Positions 4,448 to 13,291 of a stretch of DNA of 21,428 bases are shown here, in pieces. Positions within the stretch are counted from its first letter, which is position 1; every line of letters begins with the position of its first letter. A program made the translations under genes and the position numbers. Below the pieces are notes generated by a model. That model saw only the letters and a program-made list of their open reading frames with translations, was not told the DNA's origin and ran no database searches. Origin of the DNA: a virus; the IMG/VR virus record IMGVR_UViG_3300008266_000583, positions 1-21,428 of that record; one strand, written 5' to 3'.

Positions 4448-4651
4448 ATGAAACATAGAGACAGTATCTTACGTGAACTCAATAAAATTGAGGGACTAAC
4501 TAATCAACTTAACTTTATTGTTAACCAACAACAACCAATTGAAGAATATAAAGCTGCTCTAGAGCGCATTAGAGAATCAATTGAACAAGCTAGAGCTTAT
4601 GTTGAAAACGAGCCTGTTGATGGTTATGAATTAAATATTGCTGCACGATGA
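4448..4651 (+). CDS. Small coiled-coil protein, 67 aa
   Basis: A 67-residue, almost wholly helical protein (ILRELNKIEGLTNQLNFIV, then a break at NQQQP, then EEYKAALERIRESIEQARAYV), so probably a two-helix coiled-coil hairpin. It opens an operon: its stop overlaps the ATG of the HD-domain gene (ATGA at 4648-4651). No Shine-Dalgarno is present; an A-rich stretch (AAAAAATAAATAT) precedes the start. Function unknown. It may be a partner or assembly factor for the proteins encoded next to it. Confidence 0.6.
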   Translation: MKHRDSILRELNKIEGLTNQLNFIVNQQQPIEEYKAALERIRESIEQARAYVENEPVDGYELNIAAR

Positions 4652-5424
4652 AATTAACAGCAGAACAAATCCAAGACAATTGGAACAAATTTCTATCTAT
4701 CATTGATGAACATATCTCTGAACCTAGATGTTCTGAATTGAAAGCGTTTTATAAACAGTATGCAGAGCGTATTATGCTTATGCCTGCTTCTCATAAAAAA
4801 GAATATCATAATGCATTCCCAGGTGGTTATGTAGATCACGTATTACGAGTAGTACAGTGTGCTCTTAAACTAAATAAAGTTTGGGTAGATATGGGGGTTG
4901 ATACTTCAACATATACAGTTGAAGAATTAGTGTTTGCTGCTTTAAACCATGACTTAGGCAAAATGGGAGATGAACAAAATGAATCATACATCCCTCAGAC
5001 AGACCAATGGCGTAAAGAGAAATTAGGTGAAGATTATAAATTCAATGATCGACTTGAATATATGTCAGTACCAGATCGTGGATTACATTTACTCATGTCT
5101 CACGGTGTTACATTCTCCAGAAACGAAATGTTAGCAATTAAATTGCATGATGGTTTATATGATGATGCTAACAAGCCATACTTAATGTCTTGGTCACCAG
5201 AAACAAAACCACGTACTGCGTTAGTGTTTATTGTGCATCAAGCGGATTTAATGGCAGCACGTATTGAGTTCGAACAAGTGTGGATGCCTAAACTTAAAGG
5301 CGAAGTAACCCAAAATAACTCATCAAATTTCACAATTGAGAAGAACAAGAAAGCACCTGTTAAAACTAAAGCTTTAAGTAACATCAAGAGTGAAGGATTA
5401 AAAAGTTTACTAGATAATATATGA
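4648..5424 (+). CDS. HD-domain phosphohydrolase-like protein
   Basis: A 258-residue protein with the ordered metal ligands of the HD superfamily: H64 in GGYVDHVLRV, the H101-D102 doublet in ALNHDLGKMG, further His at 152 and 167 (SHGV, KLHDG), and D200 in VHQADLMAARIE. HD enzymes hydrolyse phosphomono- or diesters, commonly nucleotides. The H...HD...D set is complete, so it is probably catalytically competent. Residues 213-258 form a Lys-rich tail. Substrate is unknown; nucleotide turnover or signalling-nucleotide removal fits a phage. Its start and end each overlap neighbours by 4 nt (ATGA), so it is translationally coupled with the coiled-coil genes and the sigma factor. Confidence 0.75.
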   Translation: MKLTAEQIQDNWNKFLSIIDEHISEPRCSELKAFYKQYAERIMLMPASHKKEYHNAFPGGYVDHVLRVVQCALKLNKVWVDMGVDTSTYTVEELVFAALNHDLGKMGDEQNESYIPQTDQWRKEKLGEDYKFNDRLEYMSVPDRGLHLLMSHGVTFSRNEMLAIKLHDGLYDDANKPYLMSWSPETKPRTALVFIVHQADLMAARIEFEQVWMPKLKGEVTQNNSSNFTIEKNKKAPVKTKALSNIKSEGLKSLLDNI

Positions 5425-5696
5425 TAATAGCAATTGTTATATTAAGTATATTGGTTGTGATCTTAGGATACACAACCTTTAACTTACTTAGAAAAAATGA
5501 AAAACAAGAAGATATCCTTATGGGATACATGTCTTACTTAAACAAAGTATCTGATATAATTGAAATGTCAGATAAGAAACTTAAAGAAGTAGATGCAAGA
5601 GAATCATTTAAATCTGATGATGAGGTTGGTTTCTTTTTTGAATCTATTAAACAAATTCAAAGTGCTTTAAACCAATTCAATATTAAAAATCTATGA
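5421..5696 (+). CDS. Membrane-anchored coiled-coil protein, 91 aa
   Basis: A 91-residue protein with an N-terminal transmembrane helix (IIAIVILSILVVILGYTTF, about residues 2-20), a charged helical region (about 24-60) and a C-terminal segment with DARESFKSDDEVGFFFESI (about 57-75). The D-D-E-V-G-F-x-F motif is reminiscent of small proteins beside sigma genes in other T4-like phages of Bacteroidota, from memory only. Both ends overlap neighbours by ATGA. The context suggests co-expression with, and possibly membrane tethering related to, the HD protein or late sigma factor; this is inference. Confidence 0.65.
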   Translation: MIIAIVILSILVVILGYTTFNLLRKNEKQEDILMGYMSYLNKVSDIIEMSDKKLKEVDARESFKSDDEVGFFFESIKQIQSALNQFNIKNL

Positions 5697-6403
5697 GTGA
5701 AGTAGTGGTTAAACCTAAAACAAGTGGAATGTATTTCACTCAAGAAACAGAAAATGCTATTATTGAATATAATAATACTTTAGATTTTGAAGTAAGAAGT
5801 AGAATTTATAGTGATCGTATCCATTATGCTTTCTTTAAGTTAACAGAAAATATCATCCATACTTTTAAGTTTTACTACACTGAAGTAGACAATATTGAAG
5901 ACTTACAACATGAGGTAATTTCGTTTCTATTATCTAAAATTCATTTATTCAACCCAGAAAAGGGAGCTAAAGCATATTCATATTTTGGAACAATTGCTAA
6001 ACGTTATCTTATTATCTCCAATACTAAAAACTATAAAAAACGAGTAGATAAAGCCCCAGTTGAAGAATTAGAATCAGATGAAAGACATAGCTACAATATT
6101 GATGATACTCCTGTAAATCAAAAGTTAAATGTATTTATGGATCAATATGTTGATTATTGTACTAAAAATATTCATACATTGTTCCCTAAAGATGGGGATG
6201 CTAAAATAGCAGATGCAATTTTAGAGTTGTTCCGTAAAAGAGAAAGTATAGAGATTTTTAATAAAAAAGCATTATATATCTACATCCGAGAAATCATTGA
6301 TGCTAAAACACCTAAAATCACTAAAATAGCTAATAGACTTTATGATATATTTAAAGAGCACTATTATTTTTATTTAGAAAACGGGTATACAAATTTCCCA
6401 TAA
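5693..6403 (+). CDS. 55: gp55-like late sigma factor
   Basis: A 236-residue protein resembling T4 gp55, the sigma factor that directs host RNA polymerase to phage late promoters. Residues about 66-112 look like sigma-70 region 2: DNIEDLQHEVISFLL, then KIHLFNPEKGAKAYSYFGT, then IAKRYLIISNTKNYKKR. This is the helix, aromatic F-x-P-E-K, and A-Y-x-Y-x-x-x-I-A pattern of region 2.1-2.3 in gp55 homologues. No clear region 4 is present, as in gp55. The C-terminal 100 residues contain a possible helix-turn-helix (KTPKITKIANRLYDIFKEHY) and make it longer than T4 gp55 (about 185). It is last in a coupled operon and stands directly upstream of the virion module, whose genes carry the recurring ATATTTATAA element. 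Assignment by pattern, not alignment. Confidence 0.75.
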   Translation: MSEVVVKPKTSGMYFTQETENAIIEYNNTLDFEVRSRIYSDRIHYAFFKLTENIIHTFKFYYTEVDNIEDLQHEVISFLLSKIHLFNPEKGAKAYSYFGTIAKRYLIISNTKNYKKRVDKAPVEELESDERHSYNIDDTPVNQKLNVFMDQYVDYCTKNIHTLFPKDGDAKIADAILELFRKRESIEIFNKKALYIYIREIIDAKTPKITKIANRLYDIFKEHYYFYLENGYTNFP

Positions 6404-6405
6404 GT

Positions 6406-6415
6406 ATATTTATAA
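6406..6415 (+). promoter_or_regulatory. Candidate phage late element, copy 3
   Basis: ATATTTATAA begins 3 nt after the sigma stop and ends 13 nt before ATG 6429. It opens the virion module. Downstream CTAAATAAATACC separates it from the start codon. Confidence 0.55.
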
Positions 6416-6428
6416 CTAAATAAATACC

Positions 6429-6770
6429 ATGAATGGTTTAGATAATATTGTGTTTGGTGGTAAAAAATTTTCTGATATATTAGAGGAGATATACAATAAT
6501 CAAAAGAAAAAAGAAAAACAAATATCTGCTCTTATATCAGAACTTAAACCATTAGTAAATGAAATAGGAGATGCTACTTTAATTGTTCCTTTAATTAAAG
6601 AATACTTAGAAATAAGTGTTAAAAATGATGAACAATTAATTAAAATGGCTACTATCATTCAGCGTATTATGAGTAATAACGGAACTGCTGAAGGCGGTTT
6701 TGGTATTTCTGAAGAAGAAAAAGCTCAATTGCTAGCCGAAATAGACAAGTTTAAAGAAGGAGGTGAGTAA
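6429..6770 (+). CDS. Hypothetical helical protein, 113 aa
   Basis: A 113-residue, largely helical protein. KFSDILEEIYNNQKKKEKQI (about 13-32) is a charged amphipathic helix, followed by LIVPLIKEYLEISVKNDEQL and KMATIIQRIM, then a Gly-rich turn and an acidic tail (EEEKAQLLAEIDKFKEGGE). It is the first gene of the virion module and shares 1 nt with the spike gene (TAATG at 6768-6772), so expression is coupled. Likely a minor baseplate, assembly or chaperone protein, by position only; no family is recognised. Confidence 0.6.
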   Translation: MNGLDNIVFGGKKFSDILEEIYNNQKKKEKQISALISELKPLVNEIGDATLIVPLIKEYLEISVKNDEQLIKMATIIQRIMSNNGTAEGGFGISEEEKAQLLAEIDKFKEGGE

Positions 6771-8080
6771 TGAGTCTTGATATTAGATTTGGTTTTGGTA
6801 ATACCATTAAATATAATGCTCCTAAATTAGATGTAAAATCAGTAACATCAACTAGCACTATTATTTCTAGTAGAGTTAGAGATATTATATTAGATGATAC
6901 TCACGATAGATTTGATGAATTTGGAGGTTGGAATAGTATAGGAACAATTTTTATTGAACCTACACTCCAACCAGTTTTTTCTGATGTCATTCCACTTATC
7001 CCAGCTTATCCTGCTTTTCCTAATATAAAACAATATCCATTAATTAATGAGATAGTTCCTATAATATATTTAGCAGATCCTAATGTAACTGAAAATACCT
7101 CAGCTGTAGCAGCTTATTATTTACCCCCAATAAATGTTTGGAATAGTCAAGTACATAATGCTGTACCTTCTTCTGATATTACTCCTGAATTAGAAGATAA
7201 AGAATACCCATTAGTAGAAGCAGGGTCTGTTAGAAGAATAACAGATCAAGACACTAGTATAGAACTAGGAAATTATTTTAATGAAAATAATGTCTTAAAT
7301 AATTACCCTCTTTTACCATACGAAGGTGATATAATATATGAGGGTAGATACAGTAATTCTATTAGATTAGGTTCTACAGTTGATAATGATAAAGTATATT
7401 CTAATCTTTGGTCATCAGGTGCTGATGAAGAAGATTTTGGTAGTCCTATAATGATATTAAGAAATGGTCAATCTAATATAGGGAGAAATATTTTAGATTC
7501 TACTGAACCATGGGTACCTACCTTAGAAAACATTAATACAGATAAATCTTCTATTTACTTAACAGCTGGACAACAAATACCTCTAGTATTATCTAGTGAT
7601 AAATCAGACTCATACGCTTCAAATACAAATAATGTACCTACAGTTCAATACTATCCAGGAGATCAAATATTACTTAATTCAGGTCAATTAGTATTTAACT
7701 CTAAAGATGACAATATTGTTTTAAGTTCAAATAAATCAATACATTTATCAGCTAATACAACTCTTAACTTTGATGCTATTAATCAAATTACTTTAGCTGC
7801 TCCTAAAGTATATCTTGGATCATCATTTGGTACTGAAGGTATACAACTACAATCAGCAGTATTAGGAGAAGAATTAACTCAAGCACTTTTAACATTCATA
7901 CAGGCTGTAGAAGCTGCCGCTGAAGCAATGACAACAAATACAGCTATCATAGGCCCAGTAGCTACTTTAACTACAGCTGGTCCTATATTAAAATCAGCTT
8001 GTACTAATCTTAAAAATACTCTTAATAATAAAAGTATTCTTTCTAATCAAGTTTTTGTTAACAAAGGATCTAAAAGGTAA
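6770..8080 (+). CDS. 5: gp5-like baseplate spike protein with beta-helix
   Basis: A 436-residue protein resembling the gp5-type central spike of T4-like baseplates. Residues about 185-265 (EGDIIYEGRYSNSIRLGST, then ILRNGQ) look like an OB-fold-type region. Residues about 300-355 form short alternating strands (QILLNSGQLVFNSKDDNIVL, SSNKSIHLSANTTLNFDAI, TLAAPKVYLGS), the repeated beta pattern of the intertwined trimeric beta-helix that pierces the outer membrane. The T4 lysozyme domain is not evident. The C-terminal 75 residues are an Ala-rich helix region after the helix (ALLTFIQAVEAAAEAM), not the needle tip. It starts with a 1-nt overlap and is followed by a 52-nt gap. Assembly as a homotrimer at the baseplate centre is known for the family. 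Confidence 0.7.
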   Translation: MSLDIRFGFGNTIKYNAPKLDVKSVTSTSTIISSRVRDIILDDTHDRFDEFGGWNSIGTIFIEPTLQPVFSDVIPLIPAYPAFPNIKQYPLINEIVPIIYLADPNVTENTSAVAAYYLPPINVWNSQVHNAVPSSDITPELEDKEYPLVEAGSVRRITDQDTSIELGNYFNENNVLNNYPLLPYEGDIIYEGRYSNSIRLGSTVDNDKVYSNLWSSGADEEDFGSPIMILRNGQSNIGRNILDSTEPWVPTLENINTDKSSIYLTAGQQIPLVLSSDKSDSYASNTNNVPTVQYYPGDQILLNSGQLVFNSKDDNIVLSSNKSIHLSANTTLNFDAINQITLAAPKVYLGSSFGTEGIQLQSAVLGEELTQALLTFIQAVEAAAEAMTTNTAIIGPVATLTTAGPILKSACTNLKNTLNNKSILSNQVFVNKGSKR

Positions 8081-8132
8081 ATCTTACAATTTACATTGAT
8101 GAGTTTTTTATATAAAAAATAATTTTTAAAAT

Positions 8133-10580
8133 ATGAACCCACAATATGTTATTTTCGTCTCAGGATTAACCTCAGAAATATCCCACGAATCTCAAATAAA
8201 CGCATTTAAAAAAGGTTATAAAGAAGATAATTTTGTTAGCTTTAGATACACAGAAATTAATAATATAAACAACTTTATTAAAAATAATGTAGTTGAGGCT
8301 GTTATATTATTTAGTAAAGCATGTTCGCTTGCTCAACAAGTAAACATTGATAAATCAAAAATATATTGTGTTGAACCTTATAATTGTAATGTAGATAAAA
8401 TAAGATATAAAGGAATACCTGCTAAAAACATGTTTATACATTATAAAGCATGTGCTAGAGGAAAAGATGCTAAAGAAGGTGCAAATGACACTAGTAGTAG
8501 TAAAAGCCATATTACCGCTTTAACTGATTCAGTCATAAAAATTTTTAAAGGAAACTCTTCTACTCCTCCTCCCTCATCTTCATCAAATCAAACCACATTT
8601 TCAGGCAAAATAACAGATGATAAAGGACAACCAGTAGTTGGAGCAACAGTAAAAATAGATCCACCTAAAGAATACCCAGATACACCTTTTCAAAATTCAA
8701 CTGAAAGTGATGAGTTTAGAAAATGGTTATTAGAAAAATATCCTGAATATAAAACTAAACCAAAACCATATAATGTTGATCCTCCTCCACAACCGAAATC
8801 TATAAACACCCAAGCGTTAAAAAAAGCATGGGATGAAAAAGGAGCAGAATATGATTCTACAGCGGCTAATTCAACATTTGCCTCTAGAGGATACATAGAT
8901 GGGTGCCCTAAATCATGTGATCCACAGGAAGTATTTTCTACTATACCTCCAAGTTTTGATAGTCTTTATGAGGTTTTGTTTCAAAAAATCAAAACTTGTG
9001 GTACAGCATGTTCATCTGAAGATCTTTATGAAGTATTTAAAAAATCAGGAACAACAAAAATGAAAGGATATGCCGCATACACTGTATTTGAATGGTTTAT
9101 CAATCGTATTAGTTATATAAGAAACTATAGTGAAAAGTATAATAAATATATTAAAGATAAAGAAGATTTAATTGCTAAAGGAGAACCATATAATCCTTTA
9201 ACAGACCCTAATTTAGAAGAGCATCACCTATATTATACTAAAGACCCAATTCTTTACGCTGATCTAAGTATACCTGAAAATAAAACTTTTGTACTTAATG
9301 TTCTTGAGAATTATGATGAACCTGCTATTTGGATGAATGAAATACTTAATATATATCAAGCACCTTGGTATTTTGATTATGGTCCTGATAAGCCAACCCA
9401 AATTATTAAACGCCCTGGTGCTTCAGATACTAGCACAGAAACTGTAACTGATAAGGATGGTAATTGGGAGATAACAACTCCTACAACTTTTGATCCTCAA
9501 ACTTCAACTGTAACTATTTCTAAAGAAGGACATGAAATTAGAGAAGTAACTAATATTCAACAGACAGGAGGAGATATAACTGGAGGAACAGGGAAACAGT
9601 TTGATTCAATTAATATTACTATACCTCCTACTCCTGATCCTACAGCTACAGCTACTAATAAAGTTAATCAAGAAGTTTTAACTGAAGAAACTAATTTAAT
9701 TAAACAACAAGGTAATTCTGAACTTTCTGCTCAAGAAAAACTAGCCAATTCAGCTAATAATAAAAAAGAAGAACTTAAAAAAACAATTATTCCTTTTATT
9801 ATAAAACTATTAGCTTCTTTTGGTAATGTAGCTTTACAGGCTATTATTTCCAAAATACCTTTAGATAAAATTTTAGATCAAATTCAATGTCCTACCCAGG
9901 CTAAATTATTAGAATTAATAAATAAACGAAATAAATTAGTTAAACAAATAAATAATGTTTATAAAACAATCAATATTTTAACCAAAGCATTATCCATAAC
10001 TAATACAGCTATAACATCCATACAAGCTGGTATAACAGTAATAGAAGCTTTACCCTACCCAGCTACAGGTGTTCCTCCTCTTGGTTTACCTCCCTTAACT
10101 TCAGGTGTTATAGAAACAACAGGTAGTGGTAAAGATGCATTAAAAGAAGCATTAAAAAAAGCTAATGTTGTTATAAGTATTGTTACTTTATCTTTAGCTG
10201 CTTTTGGGACTATATTAGGTATAGTTTTAAGATTATTAAATAATTTAGATATTTTGATACAACAATGCGCTAATGAACAAGATGTACCTTTTGAAGCAAT
10301 TAATGATGAATTAAATATTTTTGTAAACCAATCAACAGGAATTAGTAACAGTACAGTAATACAAGCAACTCAAGAAGGTAATACTTATAAAAATTTTAAA
10401 TTAGAAATTAAACTTGATGAAGCAAGTACTAATAAATACCCACGTCGTTTTGCTCAAGCTTTAAATAGACAAGGAGTACCTGTGTTAAAAACAGATTCAT
10501 CATTTGCATCTGATCCACAAGTGTTACTTGACCAACTAAGATTCATTATAGATTCAAATCCTCAGTTAACAGCTGAATAA
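8133..10580 (+). CDS. Large virion protein with split carboxypeptidase-regulatory-like domain
   Basis: An 815-residue multidomain protein. Residues 1-135 look like an alpha/beta domain (YVIFVSGLTS, AVILFSKAC, KIYCVEPYN, NMFIHYKAC, then SHITALTDSV). Residues about 155-175 (FSGKITDDKGQPVVGATVKI) are the first half, and about 435-475 (TETVTDKDGNWEI, TVTISKEGHEI) the second half, of a CarboxypepD-regulatory-like beta sandwich. About 255 residues are inserted between them. The insert holds EFRKWLLEKYPEY with QALKKAWDEKGAEY (about 194-240), a motif pair seen in phage virion and lysozyme proteins, and two Cys-x3-Cys pairs (258/262, 289/293) that could bind a metal. Residues about 545-815 are helical with hydrophobic stretches (VISIVTLSLAAFGTILGIVL). 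It lies between spike and gp25, so a baseplate hub or wedge role is likely. No late element precedes it. Confidence 0.65.
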   Translation: MNPQYVIFVSGLTSEISHESQINAFKKGYKEDNFVSFRYTEINNINNFIKNNVVEAVILFSKACSLAQQVNIDKSKIYCVEPYNCNVDKIRYKGIPAKNMFIHYKACARGKDAKEGANDTSSSKSHITALTDSVIKIFKGNSSTPPPSSSSNQTTFSGKITDDKGQPVVGATVKIDPPKEYPDTPFQNSTESDEFRKWLLEKYPEYKTKPKPYNVDPPPQPKSINTQALKKAWDEKGAEYDSTAANSTFASRGYIDGCPKSCDPQEVFSTIPPSFDSLYEVLFQKIKTCGTACSSEDLYEVFKKSGTTKMKGYAAYTVFEWFINRISYIRNYSEKYNKYIKDKEDLIAKGEPYNPLTDPNLEEHHLYYTKDPILYADLSIPENKTFVLNVLENYDEPAIWMNEILNIYQAPWYFDYGPDKPTQIIKRPGASDTSTETVTDKDGNWEITTPTTFDPQTSTVTISKEGHEIREVTNIQQTGGDITGGTGKQFDSINITIPPTPDPTATATNKVNQEVLTEETNLIKQQGNSELSAQEKLANSANNKKEELKKTIIPFIIKLLASFGNVALQAIISKIPLDKILDQIQCPTQAKLLELINKRNKLVKQINNVYKTINILTKALSITNTAITSIQAGITVIEALPYPATGVPPLGLPPLTSGVIETTGSGKDALKEALKKANVVISIVTLSLAAFGTILGIVLRLLNNLDILIQQCANEQDVPFEAINDELNIFVNQSTGISNSTVIQATQEGNTYKNFKLEIKLDEASTNKYPRRFAQALNRQGVPVLKTDSSFASDPQVLLDQLRFIIDSNPQLTAE

Positions 10581-10583
10581 TCA

Positions 10584-10594
10584 AATATTTATAA
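10584..10594 (+). promoter_or_regulatory. Candidate phage late element, copy 4
   Basis: AATATTTATAA lies 2 nt before ATG 10597 in a 16-nt gap. The spacing is the same as for copy 1. If it were a -10 type box, transcription would begin at or past this ATG, so either the next Met (10609) is used on a nearly leaderless mRNA, or the element acts in translation or processing. Confidence 0.5.
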
Positions 10595-10596
10595 CC

Positions 10597-10947
10597 ATGA
10601 AAACAGATATGTTAAAAAAGTTAATTAAAGAAGCAGTTCGTGAAGCAATTCAAGAAGAAATTAAAGATATACTTCTTGAAGCTGTACGTTCTCCCAAAAC
10701 TGTAGTTACTGAAAATGCTGATCCTTTAGCTTTTAATATAAAGACTACATCAACTAATATCAACCCAGATATTAAACGTAACTTACGCAATATGATTGGA
10801 GGTGAATTTGACACTATGATAACTGCTAATTCATCACATGCTCAACCAACTTATACTCCTCCTCCTGTTAGCACAGTAGGTGAAGGTTCAAGTTTACCTG
10901 GTGGAGAAGTAAGTTTAGATCAAATAATGGGATTAATGACTAAATAA
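10597..10947 (+). CDS. Small virion-module protein, 116 aa
   Basis: A 116-residue protein. Residues 1-30 form one amphipathic charged helix (MLKKLIKEAVREAIQEEIKD), followed by an extended, Pro/Thr/Ser-rich region (about 60-105, with TYTPPPVS) and a short C-terminal helix. A second ATG at 10609 (residue 5) would keep the helix. It ends in TAATG, sharing 1 nt with gp25. The family is unknown. Position between large virion proteins suggests a small structural or assembly protein. Confidence 0.55.
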   Translation: MKTDMLKKLIKEAVREAIQEEIKDILLEAVRSPKTVVTENADPLAFNIKTTSTNINPDIKRNLRNMIGGEFDTMITANSSHAQPTYTPPPVSTVGEGSSLPGGEVSLDQIMGLMTK

Positions 10948-11414
10948 TGGCTATTAGATTACCAAATAAACATCCTTTAGATATAAATAAGCGAGTTGCT
11001 GTTGGGGTATCTATTCCTTTTAATGGTGTTCCAACCCAACCAAACAATGTATTATTTAGTGGTTCTACATTCCCAACTCCTGCTCCTTTAGGCAATTCAG
11101 TGTTTAATTCTACTTATACAACTGTAGACCAAATTAAATCAAATATAATTAATTATGTTTTAACAAATAAAGGAGAACGTGTTTTGAATCCTGATTTTGG
11201 TTCAAATTTAAGAAATTTTATATTTGAAAATACAACTGAATCAAATTTAAGAGCTCTAGAAATAAAATTAACTAATGATATTAAAAATAATTTTCCTAGT
11301 GTAAATGTAATATCATTAACATTAACACCATCTTATGAAGAAAATGCTATCCAATTAAATATAGTATATTCAATTTATGGTAGTAATGCTCAAAATATAC
11401 AAATAATATTTTAA
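10947..11414 (+). CDS. 25: gp25-like baseplate wedge protein
   Basis: A 155-residue protein with the GPW/gp25 domain at about residues 55-150. The key block is DQIKSNIINYVLTNKGERVL-NPDFGSNLRNFIFE (about 61-95), the family's I-x-x-L-L-T-x-x-G-E-R-x-x-x-P-x-F-G-S-x-L pattern, followed by a helix (LRALEIKLTNDIKN) and the strand pair VNVISLTLTPSYEE, AIQLNIVYSIYG. In T4-like phages, gp25 joins the gp6 ring to the sheath-initiation region of the baseplate. The N-terminal 50 residues are extended and Pro-rich. It is followed 2 nt later by gp6, the conserved order in many contractile-tail modules. Confidence 0.9.
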   Translation: MAIRLPNKHPLDINKRVAVGVSIPFNGVPTQPNNVLFSGSTFPTPAPLGNSVFNSTYTTVDQIKSNIINYVLTNKGERVLNPDFGSNLRNFIFENTTESNLRALEIKLTNDIKNNFPSVNVISLTLTPSYEENAIQLNIVYSIYGSNAQNIQIIF

Positions 11415-11416
11415 AT

Positions 11417-13291
11417 ATGGCCACTGAAAATAGAGATATAAAATATGTAAATAAAGATTTTGGTGAATTAAGAAATGCTCTTATTGAGTATACTAAAACT
11501 TATTTTCCTTCAACATATAATGACTTTTCCCCATCCTCTCCAGGTATGTTATTTTTGGAAATGTCTGCTTATGTAGGTGATATAATGTCATTTTATCTTG
11601 ATAATCAAATTCAAGAAAATTTCATTCAATTTACTCGCCAACAAAATAATCTCTATACTTTAGCTTATATGCTAGGTTACAGGCCTAAAGTAACAGGTGT
11701 AGCCACAGTAGATATTGATGTGTATCAACAAGTTCCTTCAATATTGTTAGGTGATACTTATGTACCTGATTATAATTATGCTATACAAATAGCTGAAAAT
11801 ACTTCTTTATCTTCAACCACAGTTGGTAACACAAATTTCTTAATTCAAGATCCTATTGATTTTTCATTCTCTAGTTCTACTGATCCTACACAAGTGACTG
11901 TATTAACTATTGATACCATTACCAACAACCCAGAATTTTATCTCCTTAAAAAAACTCGTAAAGCTATATCAGCTACCATACAAACTACAACATTTAATTT
12001 TGGATCAACTGAACGTTTTCAAACTATTGAGATAGATGATTCTAATATAATTCAAATATTAGATATAGTAGATAGTGATAGTAATGAATGGTATGAAGTG
12101 CCATATTTGGCTCAAGAAATGATATTTGACACTATTAAAAATACAAATCCAAATGATCCAAATACTTACACTGATGAAAGTGAAGTCCCATATTTATTAC
12201 AATTAAGAAAAGTACCTCGTAGATTTGTAACTCGTTTTACCTCTCCTACTACTCTTCAAATTCAATTTGGTGCTGGTACTAATACTCAAAATAATGATGA
12301 AGAAATCATCCCTAACTCAGATAATATTGGTTTAGGTTTACCATATAAACGTTCATTATTAACTACAGCGTTCTCACCAGCTAATTTTTTATATACTGAT
12401 ACTTATGGTATATCCCCAAGTAATACAACTTTAACAATTAGATACTTAACAGGTGGTGGTGTAACAGCTAATGTCCCGGCTAATGCTTTTAATACTATAG
12501 ATAACACATCAAATATTAAATTTCAAAATAATAATTTAGACCCAATCTTATCCCAAATAGTATTTAATTCTGTGGCTGCTCAAAATCCATTAGCTGCTAC
12601 TGGTGGACAAGATGGTGATTCTCCTGATGAAATAAGATTTAACTCTTTATCAACATTTGCTACTCAATTAAGAACTGTAACTCAAGATGATTATTTGGTT
12701 AGAGCTTTAAGTATGCCTCCTCAATATGGAACTATTTCAAAAGCATACATTGAACCACAAAAATTAGAAAACATTCTCCCAGGTGAGACTCCATCTATTT
12801 TAGATTTATATGTTTTAGCTTTTGATAATGACAAAAAATTAAAAAACGCCTCTATAGCTTTAAAACAAAATTTAAAAACATATTTATCTCAATATAGGGT
12901 TATTAATGATTCTATTAAAATTAAAGATGCTTTTATTATTAACATTGGAGTTGAATTTGATTTAATAATTCTCCCAGAGTATAACAATAATGAAGTAATA
13001 TTCAATTGTATTAAACAGTTACAAGACTATTTTAATATTGATAAATGGCAAATAAATGAACCTATTATATTAAGAGATTTATATATTTTGTTAGATAGAA
13101 TAGATGGTGTTCAAACTGTTAAAACTATTAATATTATTAATAAAGTAGGTGTTAATTTAGGTTACTCACCTTACGCTTATGATATCATGGGTGCTACTCA
13201 AAATAATATTATTTATCCTTCATTAGATCCTATGATTTTTGAAGTTAAATATCCTAATACAGATATAATAGGTCGTGTAGTACCTTTGTAA
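11417..13291 (+). CDS. 6: gp6-like (baseplate J type) wedge protein
   Basis: A 624-residue protein close in length to T4 gp6 (660). The N-terminus (YVNKDFGELRNALIEYTKTY, then SPSSPGMLFLEMSAYVGDIM and FYLDNQIQENF, residues about 10-75) is the conserved wedge region. The baseplate_J core follows with GGGVTANVPANAF (about 350-362), then GGQDGDSPDEIRFNSLSTFA, QLRTVTQDDYLVRAL (about 395-435). The C-terminal third has the ferredoxin-like repeats seen in gp6 (VINDSIKIKDAFIINIGVEF, then RDLYILLDRIDGVQTVKTI). gp6 dimers form the inner baseplate ring that controls sheath contraction. It follows gp25 by 2 nt, and its stop is 6 nt before the next late element. Confidence 0.9.
   Translation: MATENRDIKYVNKDFGELRNALIEYTKTYFPSTYNDFSPSSPGMLFLEMSAYVGDIMSFYLDNQIQENFIQFTRQQNNLYTLAYMLGYRPKVTGVATVDIDVYQQVPSILLGDTYVPDYNYAIQIAENTSLSSTTVGNTNFLIQDPIDFSFSSSTDPTQVTVLTIDTITNNPEFYLLKKTRKAISATIQTTTFNFGSTERFQTIEIDDSNIIQILDIVDSDSNEWYEVPYLAQEMIFDTIKNTNPNDPNTYTDESEVPYLLQLRKVPRRFVTRFTSPTTLQIQFGAGTNTQNNDEEIIPNSDNIGLGLPYKRSLLTTAFSPANFLYTDTYGISPSNTTLTIRYLTGGGVTANVPANAFNTIDNTSNIKFQNNNLDPILSQIVFNSVAAQNPLAATGGQDGDSPDEIRFNSLSTFATQLRTVTQDDYLVRALSMPPQYGTISKAYIEPQKLENILPGETPSILDLYVLAFDNDKKLKNASIALKQNLKTYLSQYRVINDSIKIKDAFIINIGVEFDLIILPEYNNNEVIFNCIKQLQDYFNIDKWQINEPIILRDLYILLDRIDGVQTVKTINIINKVGVNLGYSPYAYDIMGATQNNIIYPSLDPMIFEVKYPNTDIIGRVVPL

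Noticed and set aside
4249-4482. Minus-strand ORFs at 4249-4482, 8690-8896, 18608-18793 and 19150-19341.
   Set aside because: All lie opposite well-supported + strand genes or their leaders and show no domain; they are shadows.
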